Shown here piece after piece: positions 45,570-54,771 of a stretch of 64,000 nucleotides of DNA; position 1 is the first letter of the stretch; each line of letters opens with the position of its first letter. Below the pieces are notes generated by a model. That model did not search any database and was not told the origin of the DNA. It worked only from the letters and a program-made list of their open reading frames with translations. Both the position numbers and the translations under genes were made by a program. This DNA comes from Bacillota bacterium (GTDB lineage Bacteria > Bacillota > Clostridia > Clostridiales > Caloramatoraceae), in contig JAEWEN010000023.1 in the NCBI GenBank assembly GCA_023389275.1, positions 1 through 64,000 of the forward strand, written 5' to 3'.

Positions 45570-47219
45570 TTATTCCCAAGTTAGTATAGGACTCTCTATT
45601 GCTTTCCCTGGAGGAACTATTGGATATACATTTTCATCTTTACTTATTTTACACTCTATTAAAACAGGTCCATTAAAAATATCCTTAGATAATATTTCTT
45701 TAAGATCTGATAAATTTTCAGCTTTATAAGCATCTACTCCATATGCTTTTGAAAGTGCTACATAATCTACACAATCATCTATATCTGTTTGAGAGAATCT
45801 TTCATTAAAGAACATTCTCTGCCACTGTCTTACCATTCCTAAAGTAGAGTTGTTAAGTAAAAGTATTGTAACTGGTATATTATATCTTGATAATGTACAC
45901 ATTTCATTACAATTCATTCTAAAGCTACCGTCACCTGTAACTAGTATCACATTTTTGTCCATGTTTCCTACTTTAGCACCTATTGCAGCACCAAGTCCAA
46001 ATCCCATTGTTCCAAGTCCACCACTTGTTATAAAGCTATTTGGAAAATTAAATTTCCAATTTTGAGCAGTCCACATTTGATGCTGTCCAACATCTGTTGC
46101 TACAAATGTATCTTTATTAAACTTTTCATTAAACATTTTTAAAATATTGATAGGATGAAAATCATCTTCACTAATATTTATTTCACCTTTAAATTCATTT
46201 ATCTTAGAAAGCCACTTTTCACAGTTTTTTTCTTCAACTTTATTTGTTATTTCCTTTAATATGTTTTTAATATCTCCTATTAAAGTAGTTGTTGATATAA
46301 TATTTTTACTTGTTTCACTTTCATCTATATCAATATGTATTATTTTTGCATGTTTAGCAAAGTTATTAGGATCTCCTATAACCCTGTCACTAAATCTTGC
46401 TCCTATAGCAATTAAAAGATCACATTCACTAACCGCTTTATTGTTTTCTAAAAATCCATGCATACCTACCATACCAAGGGATAATGGATTTTCTCTAGAT
46501 ACACATCCAAGTCCCATAACAGAACTTACAACAGGCGAATTTATTTTTTCCACAAATTCATTTAGAATATCAGAAGCATTTGCTTTTTTAACTCCTCCAC
46601 CTACATATATCATAGGTTTTTTAGATTCGTTTATTTGCTCTATTATACTATCTAATTTTTCTAAATCTACTGTAGCCGCTTCTTCACTATAAGTACCGTC
46701 AATTATTGCTCTATCATTAACTGTAGATGTAAATATATCCTTTGGTATATCTATTAAAACAGGACCTGGTCTTCCTGTAGTTGCCATTTTAAATGCTTTA
46801 TCAATAACACTTGGTATTTCATTTACATCTCTAATTAAAAAATTATGTTTTGTTATTGAAAAAGTCATTCCTGTAATATCTACTTCTTGAAACGAGTCAC
46901 GTCCAAGAAGGTCTGTTGTAACTTGCCCTGTTATTACAATCATTGGAATCGAATCTGCATATGCTGTAGCTATTCCTGTAACAGTATTAGTAGCACCAGG
47001 ACCTGATGTAGCTACTAGTACACCAGGTTTCCCTGTACTTCTTGCATAACCATCTGCTGCATGGCTAGCTCCTTGTTCATGTGCTGTTCTAATGTGTTTA
47101 AAATGCTTATTATCATATAATGCATCATAAAAAGGTATTACTGAACCTCCTGGATAGCCAAATATAGTGTCAACTCCATTGTCTTTAAGGCAAGAAAGTA
47201 ATAATTCTGATCCTTTCAT
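45570..47219 (-). CDS. ilvB: Acetolactate synthase, large subunit
   Basis: The 549-residue enzyme condenses two pyruvates, or pyruvate and 2-oxobutanoate, with thiamine diphosphate and FAD. It has the catalytic glutamate in RTAHEQGASHAADG, ATSGPGATNTVTGIA, the FAD-binding middle domain, and the ThDP motif GDGSFRMNCNEM...LLLNN. The ATG at 47217-47219 lies 8 bases after AGGAG; an in-frame GTG three codons upstream overlaps that site. The small subunit is probably the ACT protein at 48907. ilvC is not in the window. Confidence 0.95.
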   Translation of the reverse strand: MKGSELLLSCLKDNGVDTIFGYPGGSVIPFYDALYDNKHFKHIRTAHEQGASHAADGYARSTGKPGVLVATSGPGATNTVTGIATAYADSIPMIVITGQVTTDLLGRDSFQEVDITGMTFSITKHNFLIRDVNEIPSVIDKAFKMATTGRPGPVLIDIPKDIFTSTVNDRAIIDGTYSEEAATVDLEKLDSIIEQINESKKPMIYVGGGVKKANASDILNEFVEKINSPVVSSVMGLGCVSRENPLSLGMVGMHGFLENNKAVSECDLLIAIGARFSDRVIGDPNNFAKHAKIIHIDIDESETSKNIISTTTLIGDIKNILKEITNKVEEKNCEKWLSKINEFKGEINISEDDFHPINILKMFNEKFNKDTFVATDVGQHQMWTAQNWKFNFPNSFITSGGLGTMGFGLGAAIGAKVGNMDKNVILVTGDGSFRMNCNEMCTLSRYNIPVTILLLNNSTLGMVRQWQRMFFNERFSQTDIDDCVDYVALSKAYGVDAYKAENLSDLKEILSKDIFNGPVLIECKISKDENVYPIVPPGKAIESPILTWE

Positions 47220-47230
47220 ACTTCTCACTC

Positions 47231-48886
47231 CTAATCACAAATTGCTCCTTTAGCTGCTGAACTTACTATTTTTGAATATTTTTTAAGGTATCCTGATAAT
47301 TCCTTTTTCTCTATTACTTGATTTTTACGTCTATTTTCAAGTTCTTCATCACTTACTAGTAAGTTTAATACTCCATTTGGAATATCAATTTCTATTTTAT
47401 CTCCATTTTCAACAAGTCCTATAATTCCACCTTCAGCAGCTTCAGGTGATACGTGTCCTATAGCAGCACCTCTAGTTGCTCCTGAGAATCTACCATCTGT
47501 AATAAGTGAAACTGCTTTACCAAGTCCACGACCTGCAAGAGCAGCTGTTGGAGTTAGCATTTCTCTCATACCAGGGCCTCCTTTAGGTCCTTCGTATCTA
47601 ATAACAACAACGTCGCCTTCTACAATTTCTCCGTTTAATATAGCATCAACTGATTCTTCTTCTGAGTTATAAACTTTAGCATTTGCTGTTACTTTAAGCA
47701 TTTCTGGTGCAACTGCTGATTGTTTTACAACAGCTCCGTCTATAGCTAAGTTTCCTCTTAAAACCTTTATTCCACCTGTTTGTCCATATGGATTTTCAAT
47801 AGGTGCAATTACTTTTTCGCCGATTCTATTTTTATCTTCTAAAACCTCACCTAATGTTTTTCCTGTACATGTTTTAGTATCTAGTTTTAAAAGACCTTTT
47901 TTAGAAAGTTCTTTAGCAACTGATAAAACTCCACCTGCTCTATAAAGATCTTCCATATGGTAAGGTCCTGCTGGAGCTAATTTACAAAGGTTTGGTGTTT
48001 TGTTACTAATTTCATTTATAATATCAAGGTTCATATCAACCTGTGCTTCATTTGCTATTGCTGTTAAATGAAGAACTGTATTTGTAGAGCATCCAAGAGC
48101 CATATCAACTGATAAAGCATTGTGGAAAGCATCTTTTGTCATTATATCTCTAGCTGTTATTCCCTCTTTTACAAGAGTCATAATTTTCATACCTGTTTTT
48201 TTAGCAAGTCTTTTTCTTTCTGCATAAACAGCTGGAATTGTAGCATTACCATCTAATGCCATACCAAGTACTTCTGTCATACAAGCCATTGAGTTTGCTG
48301 TAAACATTCCTGAACATGAACCACAAGTTGGACATGCACAGTTTTCAAGGTCACAAAGTTCAGCCTCTGTCATAGTGCCTGCTGATACCTTTCCTACAGC
48401 TTCAAACATAGTAGAAAGGTCTACATCTTCACCATTGTATCTACCAGCTAGCATTGGTCCTCCTGACACTACTATACATGGTATATTAAGTCTTGCAGCT
48501 GCCATAAGCATTCCTGGAACAACCTTGTCACAGCTTGGAATTAAAACAAGTCCATCAAGGCTATGTGCTCTTGCCATAACTTCTATACTATCTGCTATAA
48601 GTTCTCTACTTACAAGAGAATATTTCATTCCTTCATGGTTCATAGCAATACCATCACATACTGCTATAGCTGGAAACTCAAGTGGAGTTCCACCTTCCAT
48701 TAATACCCCTCTTTTAACACAATCAGCTATTTGTCTAAGCTCTACGTGTCCTGGAACAATTTCATTAAATGAGTTTACTATTCCAATTAAAGGTTTTTGA
48801 ATTTCTTCATCAGTTAAACCTGATGCCTTAAAAAGTGATCTATGTGGTGCTTTAGTTACTCCTTGTTTTGCTAAGTTACTTCTCAT
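47231..48886 (-). CDS. ilvD: Dihydroxy-acid dehydratase
   Basis: IlvD dehydrates dihydroxy-acids in valine and isoleucine synthesis. The 551-residue protein has the cluster cysteines in SCDKVVPGM and CACPTCGSCSGMFTANSM, the magnesium-site AMNHEGMKYS segment, and GRFSGATRG near the C-terminus. Three cysteines suggest a [2Fe-2S] or [4Fe-4S] cluster; anaerobes mostly use the latter. It lies 20 bases after the IlvM-like gene and 11 bases before ilvB. Confidence 0.96.
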   Translation of the reverse strand: MRSNLAKQGVTKAPHRSLFKASGLTDEEIQKPLIGIVNSFNEIVPGHVELRQIADCVKRGVLMEGGTPLEFPAIAVCDGIAMNHEGMKYSLVSRELIADSIEVMARAHSLDGLVLIPSCDKVVPGMLMAAARLNIPCIVVSGGPMLAGRYNGEDVDLSTMFEAVGKVSAGTMTEAELCDLENCACPTCGSCSGMFTANSMACMTEVLGMALDGNATIPAVYAERKRLAKKTGMKIMTLVKEGITARDIMTKDAFHNALSVDMALGCSTNTVLHLTAIANEAQVDMNLDIINEISNKTPNLCKLAPAGPYHMEDLYRAGGVLSVAKELSKKGLLKLDTKTCTGKTLGEVLEDKNRIGEKVIAPIENPYGQTGGIKVLRGNLAIDGAVVKQSAVAPEMLKVTANAKVYNSEEESVDAILNGEIVEGDVVVIRYEGPKGGPGMREMLTPTAALAGRGLGKAVSLITDGRFSGATRGAAIGHVSPEAAEGGIIGLVENGDKIEIDIPNGVLNLLVSDEELENRRKNQVIEKKELSGYLKKYSKIVSSAAKGAICD

Positions 48887-48906
48887 AAATTAAATCCCCC
48901 TTAAAA

Positions 48907-49131
48907 CTAAACTATTTCTATACTTTTTACATCACAAAGTTTTTTTAAATGACTTAATATTTTTTCCCCTGAAACAGATTTGTCAAATTGGATTTTCATA
49001 TTTACCTCTTGACCGTTAATCTTTTCCATGTTTACTGATTTTACCTCAATTTCTTTTCTTCTTAAATAATTAAGAACTCTAACAACACTGTCTATTCCTT
49101 GATTGAAATTAACATTTACTATTTTTCCCAT
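48907..49131 (-). CDS. ilvM: IlvM-like ACT-domain protein, probable acetolactate synthase small subunit
   Basis: The 74-residue protein is a single ACT domain (GIDSVVRVLNYLRRKEIEVKSVNMEKI, ILSHLKKLCDVKSIEI) most like enterobacterial IlvM, the 80-90 residue small subunit of acetolactate synthase II, rather than the 160-residue IlvN/IlvH. It heads the operon before ilvD and ilvB, supporting that role. The start at 49129-49131 uses a GGTGA site; an ATG four codons upstream lacks one. The symbol is by analogy and is inference. Confidence 0.7.
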   Translation of the reverse strand: MGKIVNVNFNQGIDSVVRVLNYLRRKEIEVKSVNMEKINGQEVNMKIQFDKSVSGEKILSHLKKLCDVKSIEIV

Positions 49132-49183
49132 AAAAATCACCATACTTATATAGTTTTTATAATTTTAAAATTAAATTTAGATA

Positions 49184-49470
49184 ATAAAAAAACCTTCGCC
49201 TTATAAATTAAATTATAAGGACGAAGGAACTTCGCGGTACCACCTTATTTGTAGAAAAAATCTACCTCTTTATCAGGTCGAAGAATATATCTTGAACCCT
49301 AATCATGTAACGTTGATAAACGTCCTTACTTACTAAAATTTCAGTAGGAAACTCAGGAGTGATTAAAAATATTTTCCTTAACACCAACTTTCAGCAAATG
49401 TTGGCTCTCTGTAGTTAATCTAAAAATACTTCCCTCTCCATCTTCGTTTATAGTTTTTATTGCCAATTTT
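49184..49470 (-). ncRNA. T-box leader of the ilv operon (probable specifier AUC, Ile)
   Basis: The T-box sequence AAGGTGGTACCGCG is at 49233-49246, followed by a terminator hairpin (49193-49227, CCTTCG...CGAAGG) and a U7 run. Stem I has AGTA on the 5' side and GCTGAAAG in its upper part. The best specifier is AUC (49361-49363), followed by ACUCCUGAG as in the thrS leader; GAAAAUA nearby offers AUA, also isoleucine. The leader fills most of the 418-base gap 49132-49549. Confidence 0.9.
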
Positions 49471-49476
49471 TATATC

Positions 49477-49505
49477 ATTATAAGTCTATAAAAACCTAAT
49501 GTCAA
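49477..49505 (-). promoter_or_regulatory. Promoter of the ilv operon
   Basis: TTGACA (49500-49505) and TATAAT (49477-49482), both perfect consensus, are spaced by 17 bases. Confidence 0.9.
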
Positions 49506-49549
49506 TACTGTGATTTCATTTTTCTAACATTTTTGACTATATAAAAAAA

Positions 49550-51220
49550 CTAGTTTATATAAGTATACTCACCATTATCAAAGTTTACTACTACAGTGTA
49601 ATCTCCTTCTTCATAGGTATATACTCCATTTTCTCTACTAACTTTTACAGAGATATTTGCAGGGAATAATCTTTTATATTCAAATTTACCGAAAGCCTTT
49701 TCTAAATAATTTTCCGAATCATGAATTTTATCTCTTAAACTTTTTTCATTTTTATCACTTAAAAACTCTGGAAGATTTGGTTTTTTAGTATTTGTTAAAT
49801 AATCAAGCATTAAAATATCTCTTATAACGTCTTCATTGTATTCCTCTGATAAAAACTCATTTAAAATTTTAAACTTATCTCTTAAATTTAAGTTTCTTGA
49901 GAAATACTCTCTATCTTTAAGATATTCTTTAAGCTCAAAGAAAAACGTAAATTTATCACATAAATTTTCAAGTACATAATACATTGTTCTTTCAAAAATA
50001 TGACTGTTGTAAAAGTCTTCAAAAACCTTTTCTATTTCTATTAACTGTATAATATCAGAAGCTGGCATTGTTGATGTAGATAATATTTGATAAGGTGCAT
50101 AATCACACCATTTCATATTATATTTTTTAGCTTCTCTTTCCATTGGAGATCCTTTTAGTATTTTTAAAAATCCAAGTTGAAGTACATCAGGCATAATTTC
50201 CATACAATCATTAAATGAATTTTTAAAACACTTTATATCCTGTCCTGGAAGACCTGCTATAAGGTCTAAATGGCAATGAATATTATCTCCTTTTAGTATC
50301 TTTTGAACATTATTTTTTACCTTTTCAAAGTTCATTACTCTATTAATATTTTTAAGAACATCAACATTTGTACTTTGAACTCCTATTTCAAATTGGAAAA
50401 GCCCTTTTGGTGCAGTATTTAAAAGCTCAATTACCTCATCATCTAATATATCTGCTGCTATTTCAAAGTGAAAAACTGTATTCTTTTTATTATCAATTAA
50501 AAATTTCCATATTTCCATAGCAAACTTTTTATTTGCATTAAATGTTCTATCTACAAACTTAACAAGTGGAACATTATTTTCTATAAAAAATTCTAAATTA
50601 CTTTTTACTCTTTCTATAGAGAAAAATCTTACCCCTCTTAAAACAGAAGATAAACAGTATTTGCAACCAAATGGACATCCTCTTGATGCTTCATAATAAA
50701 CTATTTTATCTGGAAGATCATTTATATCCTTGTATGGAAATTCTAATATATCTAAAGGCTCTATAACAACAGGCTCTCTTCCTTTCGGTGAGCCTCCTTC
50801 TCTATAATAAACACCTTCTATTGTTCCTATATCTATTTTTCCATCTATATGTTTTAAAAGAAGACTAAAAGATATTTCTCCTTCTCCTGCTAATACATAA
50901 TCTATATAATCATATTTTTGAATATACTGATATGGATCATAGGTAACCTCTGGTCCTCCTAGTATTATTTTTATATTTTTATCTAACTTTTTCAATGTAC
51001 TACAAACTTTAAGAGTGTGCTCTATATTCCATATATAACATGAAAAACCTACTATATCAGGTTTTTTATTAAATATTTTAAATGCTATATCCATTATATT
51101 TTCATTTATTGTAGCTTCAAATAAATCTATTTTATAATTTGTAGAAAAAGCCTTAATATATCTTATAGCTAAATTAGAGTGCACATATTTAGAGTTTAGT
51201 GATGCTAATATTGTTTTCAT
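49550..51220 (-). CDS. B12-binding-domain radical SAM protein (DUF4080 C-terminus)
   Basis: The 556-residue protein has an N-terminal cobalamin-binding-type Rossmann domain (residues about 1-140, VGFSCYIWNIEHTLKVC, ILGGPEVTYDP), the radical SAM core with SRGCPFGCKYCLSS, FVDRTFNAN, IGVQSTNVDVLK and LIAGLPGQD, and a C-terminal domain of the DUF4080 type. It lacks the DxHxxG cobalamin motif in an obvious form. Members are methyltransferases or unknown. Its start overlaps by 32 bases the methyltransferase-like gene at 51189, suggesting coupled translation. Confidence 0.88.
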   Translation of the reverse strand: MKTILASLNSKYVHSNLAIRYIKAFSTNYKIDLFEATINENIMDIAFKIFNKKPDIVGFSCYIWNIEHTLKVCSTLKKLDKNIKIILGGPEVTYDPYQYIQKYDYIDYVLAGEGEISFSLLLKHIDGKIDIGTIEGVYYREGGSPKGREPVVIEPLDILEFPYKDINDLPDKIVYYEASRGCPFGCKYCLSSVLRGVRFFSIERVKSNLEFFIENNVPLVKFVDRTFNANKKFAMEIWKFLIDNKKNTVFHFEIAADILDDEVIELLNTAPKGLFQFEIGVQSTNVDVLKNINRVMNFEKVKNNVQKILKGDNIHCHLDLIAGLPGQDIKCFKNSFNDCMEIMPDVLQLGFLKILKGSPMEREAKKYNMKWCDYAPYQILSTSTMPASDIIQLIEIEKVFEDFYNSHIFERTMYYVLENLCDKFTFFFELKEYLKDREYFSRNLNLRDKFKILNEFLSEEYNEDVIRDILMLDYLTNTKKPNLPEFLSDKNEKSLRDKIHDSENYLEKAFGKFEYKRLFPANISVKVSRENGVYTYEEGDYTVVVNFDNGEYTYIN

Positions 51221-51734
51221 TTCTTGCCTCCTGATGGTTTAGGCATTCTATATAATATACTCCCTTATCTACTTTCTTTTTCATAACTTTAAAACCACAC
51301 TTTTCTACTATATCTAGCATTTCCTTAAATTTAATTCTAAATGGATTAATTCCAAGAGTATATTTCATTTTCATAATTTTTTCTCCTGGAAGTTTAAGCA
51401 TTATAGTATATCTGCGTGGAACAGAAAAAGCTCCTACATTAAGGTCACATATTAAAAATTTGCCCTCATTTTTCAAACTTCTTTTTATATCTAACAGTAT
51501 TTTTCTAAGTCTTTTTTCCCCTGTAATTGAATTAAAGGATAAAATAGCTACAGCACTATTATAAATAGATGTTGTACAAGCAATTTCATCCTCACAATTT
51601 AAAAACTCCTTATCTATTTTATCCTTTGTATAGGTTTCAAGTATTTCTGGAATAACAAAGCTTCCTTTTGCTGAAATATCTAAAACATTTCCTTTAATAT
51701 CAAAATCTCTAAGGTTAATACTTACCCTTGTCAA
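51189..51734 (-). CDS. Methyltransferase-like protein with degenerate SAM motif
   Basis: The 181-residue protein follows a class I methyltransferase layout: GNVLDISAKGSFVIP in place of the glycine-rich loop, AVAILSFNSI, LRKILLDIKRSLKNEGKFLICDLN and CGFKVMKKKVDKGVYYIECL. The loop lacks GxGxG, so SAM binding is doubtful. The frame opens with GTG inside the GAGGTG site; the TTG at 51732-51734 is the likely start. It overlaps the B12/radical SAM gene by 32 bases, and the pair may form a functional unit. Confidence 0.65.
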   Translation of the reverse strand: MTRVSINLRDFDIKGNVLDISAKGSFVIPEILETYTKDKIDKEFLNCEDEIACTTSIYNSAVAILSFNSITGEKRLRKILLDIKRSLKNEGKFLICDLNVGAFSVPRRYTIMLKLPGEKIMKMKYTLGINPFRIKFKEMLDIVEKCGFKVMKKKVDKGVYYIECLNHQEARNENNISITKL

Positions 51735-51793
51735 AATTATCACCTCAATATTTAAACTTAAGGTATAATTTCTTTACTTTATAATATGTTCCT

Positions 51794-52375
51794 TTATTTT
51801 TTCTTCCCCTTCTTTTTTGGTTTTTTTACTGAAAAACCAAACTTTCCAATAGGTTTTGACACAGTACTGTATTCACCATGTGAATAACATAAAAGATTCG
51901 CCTTATCTAGATTTAATTTGTCATTTTCATCTAAAAGTTTTTCATCTACATTTACTGCTAAAACCTCTGCTATAAACATATGATGTGAACCTAATGGCAC
52001 TATATTTTGAACCTTACATTCTATATTTACAGAACATTCATCTATCATAGGACAGTTTACTTTTGTTCCTTCTATTTTAGTAAGATTTAAATGCTTAAAT
52101 TTATCTATATCCTTACCAGATTTAACACCTGAAAAATCTGTTGCATATGCCATATTAGCTCCTGGAAGATTTATAACAAATTCTCCTGACTCTTTAATCA
52201 TTTCATATGAGTATCTACTAGGTCTTACAGATATTGATACCATAGGTGGATTAGTACATATTGTTCCTACCCAAGCAATTGTAATTATATTATCTTTTTC
52301 TTTATTTCTACAGCTTACCATAACAGCTGGAACTGGATAAAGCATAGTTCCTGGTTTCCAAGTTAATTTCGACAT
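51794..52375 (-). CDS. Flavin reductase family protein
   Basis: The 193-residue protein matches the flavin-reductase-like, split-barrel FMN-binding family: MLYPVPAVMVSCRN, ITIAWVGTICTNPPMVSISVRPSRYSY, GEFVINLP and HHMFIAEV. Such proteins bind FMN and reduce flavin or, in anaerobes, act in electron transfer; the true substrate is unknown. The C-terminus is a lysine tail (VKKPKKKGKKK). It is monocistronic as far as seen. Confidence 0.88.
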   Translation of the reverse strand: MSKLTWKPGTMLYPVPAVMVSCRNKEKDNIITIAWVGTICTNPPMVSISVRPSRYSYEMIKESGEFVINLPGANMAYATDFSGVKSGKDIDKFKHLNLTKIEGTKVNCPMIDECSVNIECKVQNIVPLGSHHMFIAEVLAVNVDEKLLDENDKLNLDKANLLCYSHGEYSTVSKPIGKFGFSVKKPKKKGKKK

Positions 52376-52417
52376 ATTTTCCCCTCCACCTAATATTATA
52401 CATTTAAAGTTATTATA

Positions 52418-52446
52418 AAAAAAGCATGCTTTTAAAGCATGCTTTT
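52418..52446 (-). terminator. Terminator of the phospholipase-like gene
   Basis: AAAGCATGC and GCATGCTTT pair around a 7-base loop and are followed by U7 on the minus strand. Confidence 0.85.
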
Positions 52447-52463
52447 AAATATTATCATATAAA

Positions 52464-53180
52464 TTAATTTAAGTCTCTTTTTATTTTTGTAATATCATCA
52501 TAAAATTTTTTCATAACCCCAGCTGTTGTTTTTTGAGCAAGAGGTAATTGAATTAAAGTTATATTATAAAATTTTTCTGAATAATCTTCTTGTAAATCAT
52601 TACTATTATAAACTGTAATAGCACTTTTACTATTGTATTCAATAAAATCTTTAACAGATCTTAAATAAACTCCTTTATTATATGATTTAAATTCATTATG
52701 TCTTTTGTATTCTTCTATAACCCAAAGTTCATATTTTCTATGATTATCTAAAAGCTTAATATTCACATGCTGAGGAACTGTTACGTCTTGAATTAAATGA
52801 TTTACTGCTCCTAAATAAAACATAGACTTTTCAATATCACCTTCAAGATAAAAACTTAGAGCTTTTGTATAGTAAAGATTACATTCTCTCATTGCATTAC
52901 TATTTCCATAAAGCCCTTTACCATTGAAAGGATTATAAAAGTGGTTACTACTTTTAAAGTCTTGATCTGCCCATATACTTCCTTCATTTATTTTATTAAT
53001 ATAACTTGAAAGATAAGCATATTCTTCGCAAAAGCCGTCATTTCTTAAAATATGAAGTGATTGGATATTTATAAATTGATGAACTTCACACTCTGTTTTT
53101 TTTACCTTTTTCTTCAAAGGATTTACTGCTTTTAAAACGTTTTTAAAAACAAAAGAATACGATTTTTCAATTGCGTTCAT
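52464..53180 (-). CDS. Zinc-dependent phospholipase C family protein without signal peptide
   Basis: The 238-residue protein keeps zinc ligands corresponding to those of Clostridium perfringens alpha-toxin/Bacillus cereus PLC: H34 (EVHQFINIQSLHIL), D72/D74 and H80 (WADQDFKSSNHF), H128 and D132 (NHLIQD), H138 (VPQHV), H147 and E151 (HRKYE). It lacks a signal peptide and the N-terminal Trp1 that binds zinc in the mature secreted enzymes, and has no C-terminal C2-like domain. It may hydrolyse lipids inside the cell or spore, or be inactive. Single gene with its own terminator. Confidence 0.75.
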   Translation of the reverse strand: MNAIEKSYSFVFKNVLKAVNPLKKKVKKTECEVHQFINIQSLHILRNDGFCEEYAYLSSYINKINEGSIWADQDFKSSNHFYNPFNGKGLYGNSNAMRECNLYYTKALSFYLEGDIEKSMFYLGAVNHLIQDVTVPQHVNIKLLDNHRKYELWVIEEYKRHNEFKSYNKGVYLRSVKDFIEYNSKSAITVYNSNDLQEDYSEKFYNITLIQLPLAQKTTAGVMKKFYDDITKIKRDLN

Positions 53181-53339
53181 TTAATCATTCCTCATAATAT
53201 AATTTTATTTACTTATATTCTACACTATTTTTATTAAATAAAAGTTAAGAAAGTTCTATCTTTTATGTTATTTTTTATTTTTATTTAAAGATATACTAAT
53301 ATTATATTATTATTTTTAAAAATTACTATAGATATTAAA

Positions 53340-54632
53340 CTATTTATCCTTGCTAATTTTTAACACTTGTCCTTTTTCTGATTCAAGTATATAAAGTTGT
53401 CCTTCTGGGGAAAATACACATTGAGAAGGGTTAATCAGTTTTTCTCCTTTTTTATTTGAGATAAGTTCTTTAACTGATTTATCCTTAGGATTAACTATTA
53501 AAACCTTTGCTTTCTCATTTTTTCCTTTTTTAAAAGGAACAAATAATTGCCCTTTAAAACCAAAATCATTATCCTTCGATATATCTATATATCCTATTCT
53601 CCCACTTTCTTTAAATGAGATTAGTGGTTTTGCAACCTCACCTTTTACTGTATAAGTAAGAGGAAGAGGTTGTTTTTTCCCCTCTGGTTTAAATTTTAAG
53701 TTAGTAACTTCTAGACCTCCTTCAAAATCAGGCCATCCAAGATATGAATCTTTAGCTATTTTATATATATAGTCTCCTCCATTTGCAATAGGTCTACTTC
53801 CCCTATTTTCCATGCCCTGTACTCCTACATATACACTTCCATCTGATAAATTAATTATATTTTTAGGGTTTCTAATTCCAGTTGAAAAAAGCTCAACATA
53901 AGACCCATCTTTATTAACTCTTAATATAGAAGCATTTGATATAGTGCTTCCTTTAATCTGATCATTTATATTAGCAGATATATTAAAAGGTAAAAATCCA
54001 TTTGTATAAGCTACATCATTTTTATCCTCTGTAAAAGGATTTACACTTTGAAAATTCATTCCCTTTAAAATCATTTCATGTGAAGGTATATCATGTAAAA
54101 ATGGATTGTTTTTAAGCCAACCATTTTCATAATTGTCTATTCCAACTATACCTGAGTTTGTTGCACTACCTTGAGCTATATATACCATATCATCATACCC
54201 TATAGATATTCCATTATTAGAGTAATCCCCATGACTTGGAAGGTTGTTAATTATATCAACTACTTTTCCATTATTGTATTTTGATACTTTTCCCTTATGT
54301 GATATATATAAAATATTTTTTTCTATTTTTATATATGTAACCGGTGAGTTTAGTCCTTTTACTATTTCCTTATACTCTCCATTTTTAGTATATAAAGATA
54401 CTACGCCTTCATTTTCTCTATTTTCAGCTATATACATATTACCTTTACTATCAAAACAAATAGATGTTGGATTTTTAAGTCCCTTTAAAATATTATCTGC
54501 TTTATATCCATTTAAAACCTTTAACTCTTCTGTATTAATCTTTTTATTAAAGTCCATATTTAAAGTATTTAAAATTAACATACATGCTAAGAAAGATACT
54601 AAAATCGATATAAAAACCTTTATTTTACCCAT
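53340..54632 (-). CDS. Membrane-anchored PQQ-dependent sugar dehydrogenase-like beta-propeller
   Basis: The 430-residue protein has an N-terminal signal anchor (residues about 5-25) and an extracytoplasmic six-bladed propeller with repeats such as NPTSICFDSKGNMYIAE, NGISIGYDDMVYIAQG, TGIRNPKNIINLSDGSVYVG and NPSQCVFSPEGQLYILES. The TGIRNP region resembles the arginine/loop of soluble glucose dehydrogenases (GdhB/Ylii). A PQQ role in a strict anaerobe is doubtful, so it may bind or cleave an envelope carbohydrate. It is divergent from the aminopeptidase gene. Confidence 0.7.
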   Translation of the reverse strand: MGKIKVFISILVSFLACMLILNTLNMDFNKKINTEELKVLNGYKADNILKGLKNPTSICFDSKGNMYIAENRENEGVVSLYTKNGEYKEIVKGLNSPVTYIKIEKNILYISHKGKVSKYNNGKVVDIINNLPSHGDYSNNGISIGYDDMVYIAQGSATNSGIVGIDNYENGWLKNNPFLHDIPSHEMILKGMNFQSVNPFTEDKNDVAYTNGFLPFNISANINDQIKGSTISNASILRVNKDGSYVELFSTGIRNPKNIINLSDGSVYVGVQGMENRGSRPIANGGDYIYKIAKDSYLGWPDFEGGLEVTNLKFKPEGKKQPLPLTYTVKGEVAKPLISFKESGRIGYIDISKDNDFGFKGQLFVPFKKGKNEKAKVLIVNPKDKSVKELISNKKGEKLINPSQCVFSPEGQLYILESEKGQVLKISKDK

Positions 54633-54771
54633 ACTTCACCTCTACTTTATTGTTCATATTATTATATGAATAATACTCTAAAATATTAACTATATACTAA
54701 TTAAGATAACGTTTACAAAAATATATTAAAATGTTATGCTTTTTTTAATACTAATAAAATGAGGTGATAAA

